A DNA stretch of 60,463 nucleotides, taken from a virus. Below, in pieces: positions 55,435 through 60,463 of this stretch (within the stretch, counting starts at the first letter, position 1; every line of letters starts with the position of its first letter). The stretch covers positions 30,185 to 90,647 of IMG/VR virus record IMGVR_UViG_3300029787_000012, one strand, 5' to 3'. The translations under genes and the position numbers were made by a program. The notes under the pieces were generated by a model. It made no database searches. It was given only the letters and a program-made list of their open reading frames with translations, and had not been told where the DNA came from.

Positions 55435-55646
55435 GCTCGCGGATGCAAGACTTTATAGATTAGCTGCTCTGGGACTCCTTAAACGGCATACGGGGGGGCG
55501 ACGCTGTTTTAAGAGTGGTGATGCAAGAGGTTCGACTTAAAAGCGATTAGTGAACGCTACCCTTGCCTTGCATCGGTGTGTGGTCTTACATAGATTGATA
55601 TCCTTTAACGCATGGACTCTCACCATGCCCAATCAATGCCACGTTA
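55435..55646 (-). promoter_or_regulatory. Structured intergenic leader before the PPTase gene
   Basis: These 212 bases contain no credible gene. On the minus strand, two structured elements stand out. One has an outer stem GATTG/CAATC (55593-55597 with 55630-55634) around a GCATGG/CCATGC hairpin (55610-55628). The other has an 8-bp stem GATGCAAG/CTTGCATC (55520-55527 with 55567-55574) enclosing AGCG/CGCT. A third copy of GATGCAAGA lies at 55442-55450, which could compete for the same partner. A run of seven C's on the minus strand (55492-55498) and an eight-T run just before the coding start are also unusual. A possible -10 (TATAAA) lies near 55454-55459. It may be a regulatory RNA or attenuator; no known class is recognised. 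Confidence 0.45.
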
Positions 55647-55850
55647 TCAGAATGGACAGTCTTCGGGGACTGTGTACTGTGGACTGTCCCCACTCATCCA
55701 CGCTGCTCGCTGGTCGTCTTGCCACTCAAGGTGAGCAACACGCTTGAGCATCTCATCTACGTGAACACGCTCTAGCATCTGTGTGTATGTTAGGTCATGT
55801 TCTAGCATATACTCAGTATATACTATATCTCTATACAGTGCGGTGTTCAT
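55647..55850 (-). CDS. Hypothetical early protein, 67 aa
   Basis: The frame is open to 55889, but the ATG at 55850 (MNTALYRDIVYTEYMLEHDL) overlaps the stop of the preceding 61-residue gene as ATGA and is preferred. The protein is helical and charged (ERVHVDEMLKRVAHLEWQDD), with a Pro-rich C-terminal end. It is the third gene of a coupled mini-operon. No family recognised. Confidence 0.65.
   Translation of the reverse strand: MNTALYRDIVYTEYMLEHDLTYTQMLERVHVDEMLKRVAHLEWQDDQRAAWMSGDSPQYTVPEDCPF
55654..55689 (-). terminator. Possible stem-loop at end of early mini-operon
   Basis: The inverted repeat GGACAGTC/GACTGTCC (55654-55661 with 55682-55689) has a 20-base loop and falls within the last codons of the 67-residue gene. 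It could act as a stem-loop terminator or processing site. There is no strong U-run, so this is weak. Confidence 0.3.
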
Positions 55851-56032
55851 ACGAAGAGGGGTCGCATATAGTCTTTGAACTCTTCGCACCTGTGCTTTGC
55901 CAGCACTTGCATCTCTTTCTCTGTGATGACGATATCATATCCGTCTGCTTTCATCTCATCATAGCACGCCTGTGTAACACCCTTGTCGGTTAGGTCGTAC
56001 TTATGTAATTGAACGTGTTTAAAAAATGACAT
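55847..56032 (-). CDS. Hypothetical early protein, 61 aa
   Basis: This is a small soluble protein (MSFFKHVQLHKYDLTDKGVT, then YDEMKADGYDIVITEKEMQV) with a mixed alpha/beta pattern. Its ATG overlaps the upstream stop as TAATG, and its stop overlaps the next ATG as ATGA. This shows a translationally coupled three-gene unit. Function unknown. Confidence 0.68.
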   Translation of the reverse strand: MSFFKHVQLHKYDLTDKGVTQACYDEMKADGYDIVITEKEMQVLAKHRCEEFKDYMRPLFV

Positions 56033-56232
56033 TATACAACCCCCACTAGAGCAGGGTTGCCATAAGAACCTTCGACAACGCGAGTGCCATTAAGTGCGTA
56101 CCATACGACCTCGGCATATCCGTAGTCTTCGCTTATGCTTAAGCAAAGTTCGTCTGCAAATTGACTTGCTAGTACTGGTTCCTGTATGTTTGTATTTGGA
56201 ACTTCGATGAATCTTTCGATTAATGGGAACAT
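56032..56232 (-). CDS. Hypothetical early protein, 66 aa
   Basis: This is the first gene of a three-gene unit (MFPLIERFIEVPNTNIQEPV, then YAEVVWYALNGTRVVEGSYG). It is preceded by a promoter/stem-loop cassette. The beta-rich C-terminal half suggests a small compact domain. No known family was recognised. Confidence 0.68.
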   Translation of the reverse strand: MFPLIERFIEVPNTNIQEPVLASQFADELCLSISEDYGYAEVVWYALNGTRVVEGSYGNPALVGVV

Positions 56233-56262
56233 AGATTTGAATCTCGTTTTGTTTATACTATT

Positions 56263-56288
56263 ATTATACTAGGTCATAAGTGCCTAGT
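56263..56288 (-). promoter_or_regulatory. PeSL-like cassette: inverted repeat then TATAAT
   Basis: On the minus strand the inverted repeat ACTAGG/CCTAGT (56268-56273 with 56283-56288) is directly followed by TATAAT (56263-56268). The 15 bases from the -10 (TATAATAATAGTATA) are identical to the plus-strand cassette at 59180-59194. Confidence 0.65.
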
Positions 56289-56325
56289 GTGGATATATCA
56301 GGGAATTGATATATTTCGTTACACT

Positions 56326-56517
56326 TCATTTTTGTGGGGTATAGTCCCACGGTGCGGGTTCGCAGACTTTCTCAACTAGAGAGTCAAATGCTGCTTCGGT
56401 GTCGTGGACTACCCACCCATTGTCTATAAAGAATTGCGTCATAGTGACTAGCACCTCTTCTTCAACTTCGGTAATTACGAGAGTGCGAAACCACTCTGTG
56501 TCTTTTGCCTGTGTCAT
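56326..56517 (-). CDS. Hypothetical early protein, 63 aa
   Basis: This is an acidic protein (MTQAKDTEWFRTLVITEVEE, then FFIDNGWVVHDTEAAFDSLV) ending EPAPWDYTPQK. Its ATG overlaps the stop of the 62-residue gene as TAATG, so the two form a coupled pair. No catalytic motif is visible and no family recognised. Confidence 0.66.
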   Translation of the reverse strand: MTQAKDTEWFRTLVITEVEEEVLVTMTQFFIDNGWVVHDTEAAFDSLVEKVCEPAPWDYTPQK

Positions 56518-56705
56518 TACTTAACCTCCATCCATTTGAACTCGGAGATGCTACCGCATTTCCAGATTGTGACAGGTTCGCCAAGCAATTCTGCCTGTCT
56601 CTCTGCGTGACGCTTTGCGTCTGCAAATAGTGATCCGTCGAACACGTCTGCCCAGATCTTAACTTCGTTTCCGTAGTGTGAAGGTTGGATTGCCCAAGTA
56701 GTCAT
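56517..56705 (-). CDS. Hypothetical early protein, 62 aa
   Basis: The frame extends to 56801, but that extension contains the TATAAT box, so the ATG at 56705 (MTTWAIQPSHYGNEVKIWAD) is chosen. The remaining sequence (SLFADAKRHAERQAELLGEP, VTIWKCGS) has a beta-alpha-beta look. It is the first gene of a two-gene coupled unit. Function unknown. Confidence 0.68.
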   Translation of the reverse strand: MTTWAIQPSHYGNEVKIWADVFDGSLFADAKRHAERQAELLGEPVTIWKCGSISEFKWMEVK

Positions 56706-56739
56706 AATGCTTTGAGGTCTGAATGATTTGTATATACTT

Positions 56740-56762
56740 ATTATAGCGTCATCAAGGACGTT
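56740..56762 (-). promoter_or_regulatory. PeSL-like cassette before 62-aa gene
   Basis: TATAAT on the minus strand (56740-56745) directly follows an imperfect inverted repeat AGCGTC/GACGTT (56745-56750 with 56757-56762), which pairs fully as RNA if G-U is allowed. It lies 35 bases before the chosen ATG. Confidence 0.5.
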
Positions 56763-56800
56763 AATAAGTGATTGTTTGTAAATGGATATATTTCGTAACA

Positions 56801-56968
56801 TTAGTGCCTATCGCTAATGTACCAGATTCCGTATCTGTTAATCTCTTGAGGTTCAAAGTTCCTCTTACTCATAGCGTGCAATGCTGCCTTAACTGCAGGG
56901 TCATTCATTGCTGATTGATTGACTAAAACCTTTCCGTCGTAGATTGGTTGGAGTTTGTCGTTGAACAT
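56801..56968 (-). CDS. Hypothetical early protein, 55 aa
   Basis: ATG 56968 opens MFNDKLQPIYDGKVLVNQSA, continues with a helix (DPAVKAALHAMSKRNF) and ends INRYGIWYISDRH. A PeSL-like promoter lies 41 bases upstream, and an AAGG Shine-Dalgarno-like element precedes the start. Its 17-base leader CAAACAAGGTTTTAAAA is identical to that of the plus-strand gene at 59215. The function is unknown. Confidence 0.65.
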   Translation of the reverse strand: MFNDKLQPIYDGKVLVNQSAMNDPAVKAALHAMSKRNFEPQEINRYGIWYISDRH

Positions 56969-57003
56969 AAGTTTTAAAACCTTGTTTGTTGTCTATACCA
57001 TGT

Positions 57004-57039
57004 ATTATAGAGCATAGGCATCTATATGGAAATGCCTAT
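57004..57039 (-). promoter_or_regulatory. PeSL-like cassette before 55-aa gene
   Basis: The minus strand carries the inverted repeat ATAGGCAT/ATGCCTAT (57014-57021 with 57032-57039, 10-base loop) followed by TATAAT (57004-57009). No TTGACA-like -35 is present; the repeat occupies that place. Confidence 0.65.
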
Positions 57040-57099
57040 TGTGCCACTAATATTACTGGCACACTGGCAGCTGGAATCGTAGGACCTATGGACTACAAT
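57040..57099 (+). promoter_or_regulatory. Stem-loop and -10 like box of plus-strand early unit
   Basis: The inverted repeat TGTGCCA/TGGCACA (57040-57046 with 57057-57063) abuts the divergent minus-strand cassette. A TACAAT box follows at 57094-57099, 27 bases before the 99-residue gene. It divides divergent transcription units; the wider spacing makes it less typical than the other cassettes. Confidence 0.45.
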
Positions 57100-57125
57100 T
57101 AAGAGGTACTGAAGATTACTGCTTT

Positions 57126-57425
57126 ATGCAAACTCATAGCATCACCCTTGGACTTAATATCGGATCAGAGGGACAAGTCACCCGTCAAATGTGGGATGAC
57201 TTCGTTTTAAAGACTGTATGCACCAAACTTGAATACGCAACTATTCAAGATTGTCAAGGCATATATCAAGGCACCGTGGAATCTAGCAAGGTTATCTCTG
57301 TTAACACTGATTCACCCGCTATTGTAGAGACACTTCTAGAAGTGGGACAGATCTACAAAAATGCATTTCGTCAGGATGCTATAATGTATACAGCGGTAAC
57401 GCTTCCAAATTTGGTATTCAAATGA
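57126..57425 (+). CDS. Hypothetical protein, 99 aa
   Basis: This is a compact alpha/beta protein (SITLGLNIGSEGQVTRQMWD, then GIYQGTVESSKVISVNTDSP, IYKNAFRQDAIMYTAVTLP). The pattern of an opening strand ITLGLNIG, a helix, a strand and a second helix resembles small ferredoxin-like folds. It is the first gene of a plus-strand unit and its stop overlaps a 22-residue gene as ATGA. No known family was recognised. Confidence 0.75.
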   Translation: MQTHSITLGLNIGSEGQVTRQMWDDFVLKTVCTKLEYATIQDCQGIYQGTVESSKVISVNTDSPAIVETLLEVGQIYKNAFRQDAIMYTAVTLPNLVFK

Positions 57426-57490
57426 CCCGCAAACTCACAGAGGTTTTTTACATTTTCTTTCTTACTATTCTCAGGATCTTTGACTTATGA
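57422..57490 (+). CDS. 22-residue hydrophobic microprotein
   Basis: The frame (MTRKLTEVFYIFFLTILRIF, then DL) starts at ATGA overlapping the 99-residue gene stop and ends at ATGA overlapping the 89-residue gene start. The precise coupling on both sides argues for a translated product. It has a short basic start then a hydrophobic stretch long enough to lie in or cross a membrane. It may also serve only as a coupling link for ribosomes. Confidence 0.5.
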   Translation: MTRKLTEVFYIFFLTILRIFDL

Positions 57491-57756
57491 ACACATCGTT
57501 TAACGACTTCATTAATTACTGTTTATCCTTTTACGGATCAGGTGGACTATATGACCAAGGACGCACAAAGGAACAAATCGCATACGCGACAACTTTATAC
57601 CTTGATGCCATAGCACATTATGACAGCGACGTATACACATGGGGGGACGGTGACAGTCTAGACCGTGAGCGTGTAAGAGATGTCATGAATCAAATCTACG
57701 ACGGTGAACCCGCTCATGATGACTTCAAAGCAGCATTTACCTACGTAACCAGTTAA
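57487..57756 (+). CDS. Hypothetical protein, 89 aa
   Basis: This is a small acidic protein rich in Asp and Tyr (NDFINYCLSFYGSGGLYDQG, LYLDAIAHYDSDVYTWGDGD, RVRDVMNQIYDGE). It looks helical with aromatic packing. It is the third gene of the plus-strand coupled unit. No motif is recognised. Confidence 0.72.
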   Translation: MNTSFNDFINYCLSFYGSGGLYDQGRTKEQIAYATTLYLDAIAHYDSDVYTWGDGDSLDRERVRDVMNQIYDGEPAHDDFKAAFTYVTS

Positions 57757-57764
57757 CAAACTGG
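57749..57764 (+). repeat. Hairpin CCAGTT-AACA-AACTGG
   Basis: This short perfect inverted repeat overlaps the stop codon of the 89-residue gene. Related sequences (with ACAAACTGTCACA) recur at 59131-59150 and near 60417-60433. Confidence 0.5.
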
Positions 57765-57773
57765 CACACTCAT

Positions 57774-57804
57774 GCATGGATCACGTAGATCCATGCCTTA
57801 TAAT
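57774..57804 (+). promoter_or_regulatory. PeSL-like cassette before 85-aa gene
   Basis: The perfect inverted repeat GCATGGATC/GATCCATGC (57774-57782 with 57788-57796) is followed two bases later by TATAAT (57799-57804). It lies 31 bases before the ATG at 57835. Confidence 0.7.
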
Positions 57805-57834
57805 AAAGTATAACCAAACAAAGGACATTTTAAA

Positions 57835-58092
57835 ATGATTCTCAGACAATTAGGTTCTAACCAAACAGAACTCAGTCTTAATAATGGTGATTCCATTTTC
57901 TTTTCATATGAAACACCTGTTGCTGGATTTGCATCAGGTGTTGGACACTTCAAAACATCTACATGGTACAGTTCAACTACTAGTAGACACATCAACAAGT
58001 ATTTCAAACACATAGACAGCAACAACATCACAACAGTTGATGACGCTTTCATAGTGTCCAGATGCAATTACGATTTACAGGGGGTGGGTTAA
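57835..58092 (+). CDS. Hypothetical protein, 85 aa
   Basis: This is a beta-rich protein (MILRQLGSNQTELSLNNGDS, IFFSYETPVAGFASGVG, FKTSTWYSSTTSRHINKYF) ending in a helical and basic segment (VDDAFIVSRCNYDL). Its stop overlaps the start of the next gene as TAATG. An AAAGGA-type ribosome site precedes the start. It is likely an early host-takeover protein by position only; the function is unknown. Confidence 0.75.
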   Translation: MILRQLGSNQTELSLNNGDSIFFSYETPVAGFASGVGHFKTSTWYSSTTSRHINKYFKHIDSNNITTVDDAFIVSRCNYDLQGVG

Positions 58093-58604
58093 TGCCAAAC
58101 CATTGCCATAATCGAGTTACTTTTTATAGTGACGATACAACAGCGATCCTAAAACTACATAACATATTTAAAAAAGGATTGCCGAATGACGACAACACAG
58201 AGCAACGAGATTCCGTGTTCGGATCATTCATCCCCGAACCTGATTGGACTAAAGTTCCACTTGCTGAGAGTCAATTGAAAGAGTATTCATTTTCAGATCC
58301 ACGTGGCGACGTTGGTGAACTGCCTGTAATGTCAGATGACAAATTTAAAGGTTTACATTTTCCGTCCACTGGTAAACAAGACGATAGATGGTATAACTGG
58401 AGATGCCAAAACTGGGGGACTAAATGGGATTGTTATTCCTTAGAGATTGACGATTCAGAGATGCCACACGGATTCGAGGTCAATTTTGAGACCGCATGGA
58501 GTCCACCCGAAGAAATACACTCAGCCATTTCTGAACAATTCGACGACCTGTCCATGTCATGGTTCTATGATGAACCAGGATGTGAGATTGCTGGATATCT
58601 GTAA
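58092..58604 (+). CDS. Api92/YubB-like (DUF1281-type) protein, 170 aa
   Basis: The frame reaches 58062, but the ATG at 58092 is chosen because it overlaps the upstream stop as TAATG. The opening MPNHCHNRVTFYSDD, the middle WRCQNWGTKWDC and the end VNFETAWSPPEE match the pattern of Api92/YubB-like proteins found on phages and plasmids, which carry a ferredoxin-like domain. The molecular role of this family is not known. It is the second gene of a two-gene early unit. Confidence 0.8.
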   Translation: MPNHCHNRVTFYSDDTTAILKLHNIFKKGLPNDDNTEQRDSVFGSFIPEPDWTKVPLAESQLKEYSFSDPRGDVGELPVMSDDKFKGLHFPSTGKQDDRWYNWRCQNWGTKWDCYSLEIDDSEMPHGFEVNFETAWSPPEEIHSAISEQFDDLSMSWFYDEPGCEIAGYL

Positions 58605-58633
58605 TGTGTAGACAGTTCACAGAGTGTCCAAAA

Positions 58634-58666
58634 GACCCTAGATATCGTAACTCTAGGGTCTATAAT
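58634..58666 (+). promoter_or_regulatory. PeSL-like cassette before 147-aa gene
   Basis: The perfect inverted repeat GACCCTAGA/TCTAGGGTC (58634-58642 with 58652-58660) directly abuts TATAAT (58661-58666). It lies 29 bases before the ATG at 58695. Confidence 0.7.
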
Positions 58667-58694
58667 ATAAAAGTAAACAACTTCATAGTAAACT

Positions 58695-59138
58695 ATGTCA
58701 ACTCGCTCAAGAATAGGTTATGTATTATCCGATGATTCCATTGTTAGTGTTTATCACCATTGGGATGGTTATCCCGAATGGTTGGGTGTAACCCTTAACC
58801 AACAATACAACACCGACGAAAAGGTCCGCGAACTCATCGACGGTGGCAATATGTCTTCATGTTGGTCTGATTCTGATTTCGATTATGAGAAACAAGAATT
58901 CATTAAAAAGGATCCCGAACCAAATTACTATGGGGGTGATGATGAAGCACCGAAGCATTTCCAAACGTTAACAGACTTAACTGATTATGACGCGGGCGAA
59001 GAGTTTCTCTACCTGTGGTTCATGAATGAATGGAATTGCTATGCATACAAAAAGACATATGATAAAGAATATAACTGCACATCAACGACCCTTTCGCCTG
59101 TCATTATTCCAAACGCTGAGACAGCGGATGCCAGTTGA
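58695..59138 (+). CDS. Conserved phage protein, MSTRSRIG family, 147 aa
   Basis: The opening MSTRSRIGYVLSDDSIVSVY followed by HHWDGYPEWLG is a widely shared start of a small phage protein family of unknown function, often present in T4-like and other phages. The middle is acidic (SDSDFDYEKQEF, PEPNYYGGDDEAPKHF) and a later strand (EEFLYLWFMNEWNCYAYKKT) completes the domain. It is transcribed alone from its own cassette. The role is unknown. Confidence 0.82.
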   Translation: MSTRSRIGYVLSDDSIVSVYHHWDGYPEWLGVTLNQQYNTDEKVRELIDGGNMSSCWSDSDFDYEKQEFIKKDPEPNYYGGDDEAPKHFQTLTDLTDYDAGEEFLYLWFMNEWNCYAYKKTYDKEYNCTSTTLSPVIIPNAETADAS

Positions 59139-59150
59139 CAAACTGTCACA
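59131..59150 (+). repeat. Imperfect hairpin CCAGTT-GACA-AACTGT
   Basis: This is a variant of the hairpin at 57749-57764, again beside a stop codon. It shares ACAAACTGTCACA with the sequence near 60417-60433. The TTGACA in it is about 40 bases from the next TATAAT, too far for a normal -35. Confidence 0.45.
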
Positions 59151-59185
59151 AGGGGGGTTTAAATACCCCTCTTATCGACTATAAT
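59151..59185 (+). promoter_or_regulatory. PeSL-like cassette before three-gene unit
   Basis: The inverted repeat AGGGG/CCCCT (59151-59155 with 59166-59170) is followed by TATAAT (59180-59185). The leader CAAACAAGGTTTTAAAA (59195-59211) matches exactly the minus-strand leader at 56972-56988. Confidence 0.62.
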
Positions 59186-59214
59186 AATAGTATACAAACA
59201 AGGTTTTAAAATCT

Positions 59215-59391
59215 ATGTCAACTCTACATCACGAATCCATTCTTGAAGATTGCTATGAACAAGCAATAACAGAATTCTGTGAAGCAAACAAACTTACACC
59301 TGAGATGTTCAATCTTATAGCAGATCATCTAGGTGTTCAAATAGCACTCGACAAAAAAGCAAATGTTATATTCGAGGGGAGGTGTCAGTAA
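59215..59391 (+). CDS. Hypothetical protein, 58 aa
   Basis: This is a helical protein (MSTLHHESILEDCYEQAITE, then MFNLIADHLGVQIALDKKAN) starting 30 bases after the -10 box. An AAGG-type ribosome site is present. Its stop overlaps the next start as TAATG. First gene of a coupled three-gene unit; function unknown. Confidence 0.68.
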   Translation: MSTLHHESILEDCYEQAITEFCEANKLTPEMFNLIADHLGVQIALDKKANVIFEGRCQ

Positions 59392-59561
59392 TGGACTACA
59401 CACCAAACGAACTAGCACTGCTAGACCTCATCTCAAACGTCAACAACATATTTTCTTTTGTTGGTAACGATGACGAACCCCGTATATGTGACGGGGACAT
59501 ACGCCAACTAGACAAGGCAGTTAAATCATTTAAAACACAAGTATGGGAGAATCAACTCTAA
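59391..59561 (+). CDS. Hypothetical protein, 56 aa
   Basis: This is an acidic protein (MDYTPNELALLDLISNVNNI, then GNDDEPRICDGDIRQLDKAV) whose start and stop both overlap neighbours as TAATG, with a GAGGGGAGG ribosome site shortly upstream of the start. The coupling supports translation. Function unknown. Confidence 0.68.
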   Translation: MDYTPNELALLDLISNVNNIFSFVGNDDEPRICDGDIRQLDKAVKSFKTQVWENQL

Positions 59562-59758
59562 TGCAGAAATCAAAAAGTCAAATCAAACTATCCGTGCTAA
59601 TGGATAAACTATGTGACCTCGGATGGGAATATACTTGTAATACTATGACTCGCTCAGGTATGCAAACCTATGATGAAATTATGCAATACCTAGGGGCATT
59701 GGATCCTAATGAGCATTGGAACGAGGATGCCTATCAAGACAAGAGGTGTGATCATTAA
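59561..59758 (+). CDS. Hypothetical protein, 65 aa
   Basis: ATG 59561 (MQKSKSQIKLSVLMDKLCDL) is preferred over an in-frame ATG at 59543 because it overlaps the upstream stop as TAATG. The protein has a helical, basic start and an acidic end (ALDPNEHWNEDAYQDKRCDH). The last gene of the unit; a strong terminator follows 26 bases later. Confidence 0.68.
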   Translation: MQKSKSQIKLSVLMDKLCDLGWEYTCNTMTRSGMQTYDEIMQYLGALDPNEHWNEDAYQDKRCDH

Positions 59759-59922
59759 ATAATATATCCAACGTCATAACAGCAACCCTCTAGCAACATG
59801 TAGTTGCAGAGGGTTTTATACTGGGGCAGCACCTGGTCAGTGTCCAAGAGGTACTGGCACAGGGCTATTGCTGTCTCTAATGTCTTATGCGTCTCATATG
59901 TCTCAACATAAGTCTTAATCAT
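59755..59922 (-). CDS. Possible small protein, 55 aa
   Basis: This frame (MIKTYVETYETHKTLETAIA, then YLLDTDQVLPQYKTLCNYML) begins inside the stop of the 51-residue gene (ATGATTAA, 8-base overlap) and ends four bases inside the opposite-strand 65-residue gene. The composition is protein-like, but its coding region contains the plus-strand terminator hairpin, so it may be spurious. Confidence 0.4.
   Translation of the reverse strand: MIKTYVETYETHKTLETAIALCQYLLDTDQVLPQYKTLCNYMLLEGCCYDVGYII
59784..59817 (+). terminator. Rho-independent terminator of plus-strand early unit
   Basis: A long hairpin (AACCCTCT-A-GCAAC / GTTGC-AGAGGGTT) with a five-base loop ends in a short T-run (TTTTAT). It lies 26 bases after the last plus-strand gene and is the clearest terminator in the window. 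Confidence 0.8.
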
Positions 59923-60070
59923 AGAATGCCTCCATGTCCTTAGAGTATAATTTCTGTCTATTAGATAACATGTCTAATAGTCCACTTTCTTCTAATTCTT
60001 CAATTTCTGCCAGTTTCTTCTTTTTTTGTGAAAAGCTGCCACTTTTGCGAGAAGTGTAAGATTTAGCCAT
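59915..60070 (-). CDS. Small basic/acidic helical protein, 51 aa
   Basis: ATG 60070 opens MAKSYTSRKSGSFSQKKKKL, followed by an acidic helix (AEIEELEESGLLDMLSNRQK). The basic N-terminus with an acidic helix looks like a small nucleic-acid or protein-binding factor. It follows the 83-residue gene by 28 bases with the same direction. Function unknown. Confidence 0.62.
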   Translation of the reverse strand: MAKSYTSRKSGSFSQKKKKLAEIEELEESGLLDMLSNRQKLYSKDMEAFYD

Positions 60071-60098
60071 TTTTGATACCTTTTGTAGTAAGTGTGTA

Positions 60099-60350
60099 CT
60101 ATACTGATAATTGGATCAAATCACCATTTTTGAGTGAATCATTATAAAAACGTCCAAGTGATAAACTTTCTGGGTCTTTGACAAAACCTTCAAGTTTCTC
60201 TAAAAGTATGCGGTTTGCAGGTTTCCAAGAATACTCGTAGGTTTTCTCATTTCCTGAGAAATTAATGAAAACCTTGGAACCCTGCACGTTTATTTGATCT
60301 ATAGCAGAACTCAAAGTTCCTATATCAAATGAATGTTTCTTTGCGGGCAT
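60099..60350 (-). CDS. Hypothetical early protein, 83 aa
   Basis: This is a soluble alpha/beta protein (MPAKKHSFDIGTLSSAIDQI, then SKVFINFSGNEKTYEYSW, ILLEKLEGFVKDPESLSLGR). It is driven by a near-consensus sigma-70 promoter just upstream, so it is probably expressed immediately on infection. No family was recognised. Confidence 0.72.
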   Translation of the reverse strand: MPAKKHSFDIGTLSSAIDQINVQGSKVFINFSGNEKTYEYSWKPANRILLEKLEGFVKDPESLSLGRFYNDSLKNGDLIQLSV

Positions 60351-60372
60351 AAAATTTTGTTTTCTTACACTA

Positions 60373-60402
60373 ATTATAAGGGAAACTGAGCACTTTTGTC
60401 AA
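60373..60402 (-). promoter_or_regulatory. Near-consensus sigma-70 promoter
   Basis: On the minus strand TTGACA (60397-60402) and TATAAT (60373-60378) are separated by 18 bases, 23 bases before the start of the 83-residue gene. Unlike the stem-loop cassettes it has a perfect -35 box. Confidence 0.82.
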
Positions 60403-60463
60403 TACATGGTGGACACTAAACAAACTGTCACAGTCCTCCTTGACATCTCGTAGTCCGTTCGCT

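Noticed and set aside
55516-55574. Possible tRNA on the minus strand (GATGCAA...TTGCATC with ACCA following)
   Set aside because: The element is only about 59 bases, has no proper T-arm or anticodon arm, and its internal stem does not match a cloverleaf.
55435-55646. tmRNA or a known glutamine-type riboswitch
   Set aside because: Short hints such as GGTTCGA and CGTTCA are present, but the conserved cores of these RNAs are not, so no class name is given.
59135-59140. TTGACA as a -35 box for the early unit at 59215
   Set aside because: It is about 40 bases from the TATAAT at 59180, far beyond the usual 16-18 base spacing.
1-60463. Insertion sequences, integrase or attachment sites
   Set aside because: No transposase or integrase motif and no flanking long inverted or direct repeats were seen.

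Overview
The window is AT-rich, densely packed virus DNA. It looks like part of a T4-like marine myovirus, most likely a cyanophage, although a T4-like phage of another marine bacterium cannot be excluded. The evidence is a block of baseplate genes in T4-like order on the minus strand (PAAR spike tip, gp25, gp6, a giant protein in the gp7 position, gp8, then a DUF4815 protein), T4-type late promoter motifs (NATAAATA) just upstream of several of these genes, and short early genes that overlap at TAATG or ATGA. No tRNA, insertion sequence, CRISPR array, integrase or host gene was found. No replication, capsid or packaging gene lies inside the window.

Reading in the direction of transcription (right to left), 54.9-38.5 kb holds small proteins, PAAR, gp25, gp6, a 4261-residue protein with a YHYH domain, and gp8. 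From 38.5 to 27.6 kb there is a 2227-residue DUF4815 protein, small structural proteins and a 558-residue fibre-like protein. From 27.7 to 7.0 kb there are two giant fibres (2426 and 3459 residues), a 177-residue structural protein, a glycine-rich adhesin-like protein, a likely accessory protein and a 459-residue fibre-like protein. Four proteins (4261, 3459, 2426 and 2227 residues) take up about 37 kb. They are mosaics of shared modules: a GSGY beta repeat, a C...YPR module, a Cys-initiated helical module, an HG...DFTSG...DG module, beta-helices, and LamG- and cupredoxin-like domains.

The distal end (7.0-1 kb) carries conserved phage proteins of unknown role, a fusion of a U32-like Fe-S-type domain with a methyltransferase, a 2-oxoglutarate/Fe(II) oxygenase overlapping it at ATGA, two small proteins, and a subtilisin-like protease that runs off the left edge. 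The protease has a complete Asp/His/Ser triad and an inserted cupredoxin-like domain.

The right end (54.9-60.4 kb) is a different landscape of tiny genes on both strands. It contains a Sfp/AcpS-type phosphopantetheinyl transferase with a long structured leader, plus mini-operons. Most mini-operons are preceded by a cassette of an inverted repeat directly followed by TATAAT, matching the promoter-early stem-loop (PeSL) idea known from T4-type phages. The most unusual items are the phosphopantetheinyl transferase and its leader, the U32-methyltransferase/2OG pair, the virion subtilase, and a copper-site-like domain inside a tail fibre.
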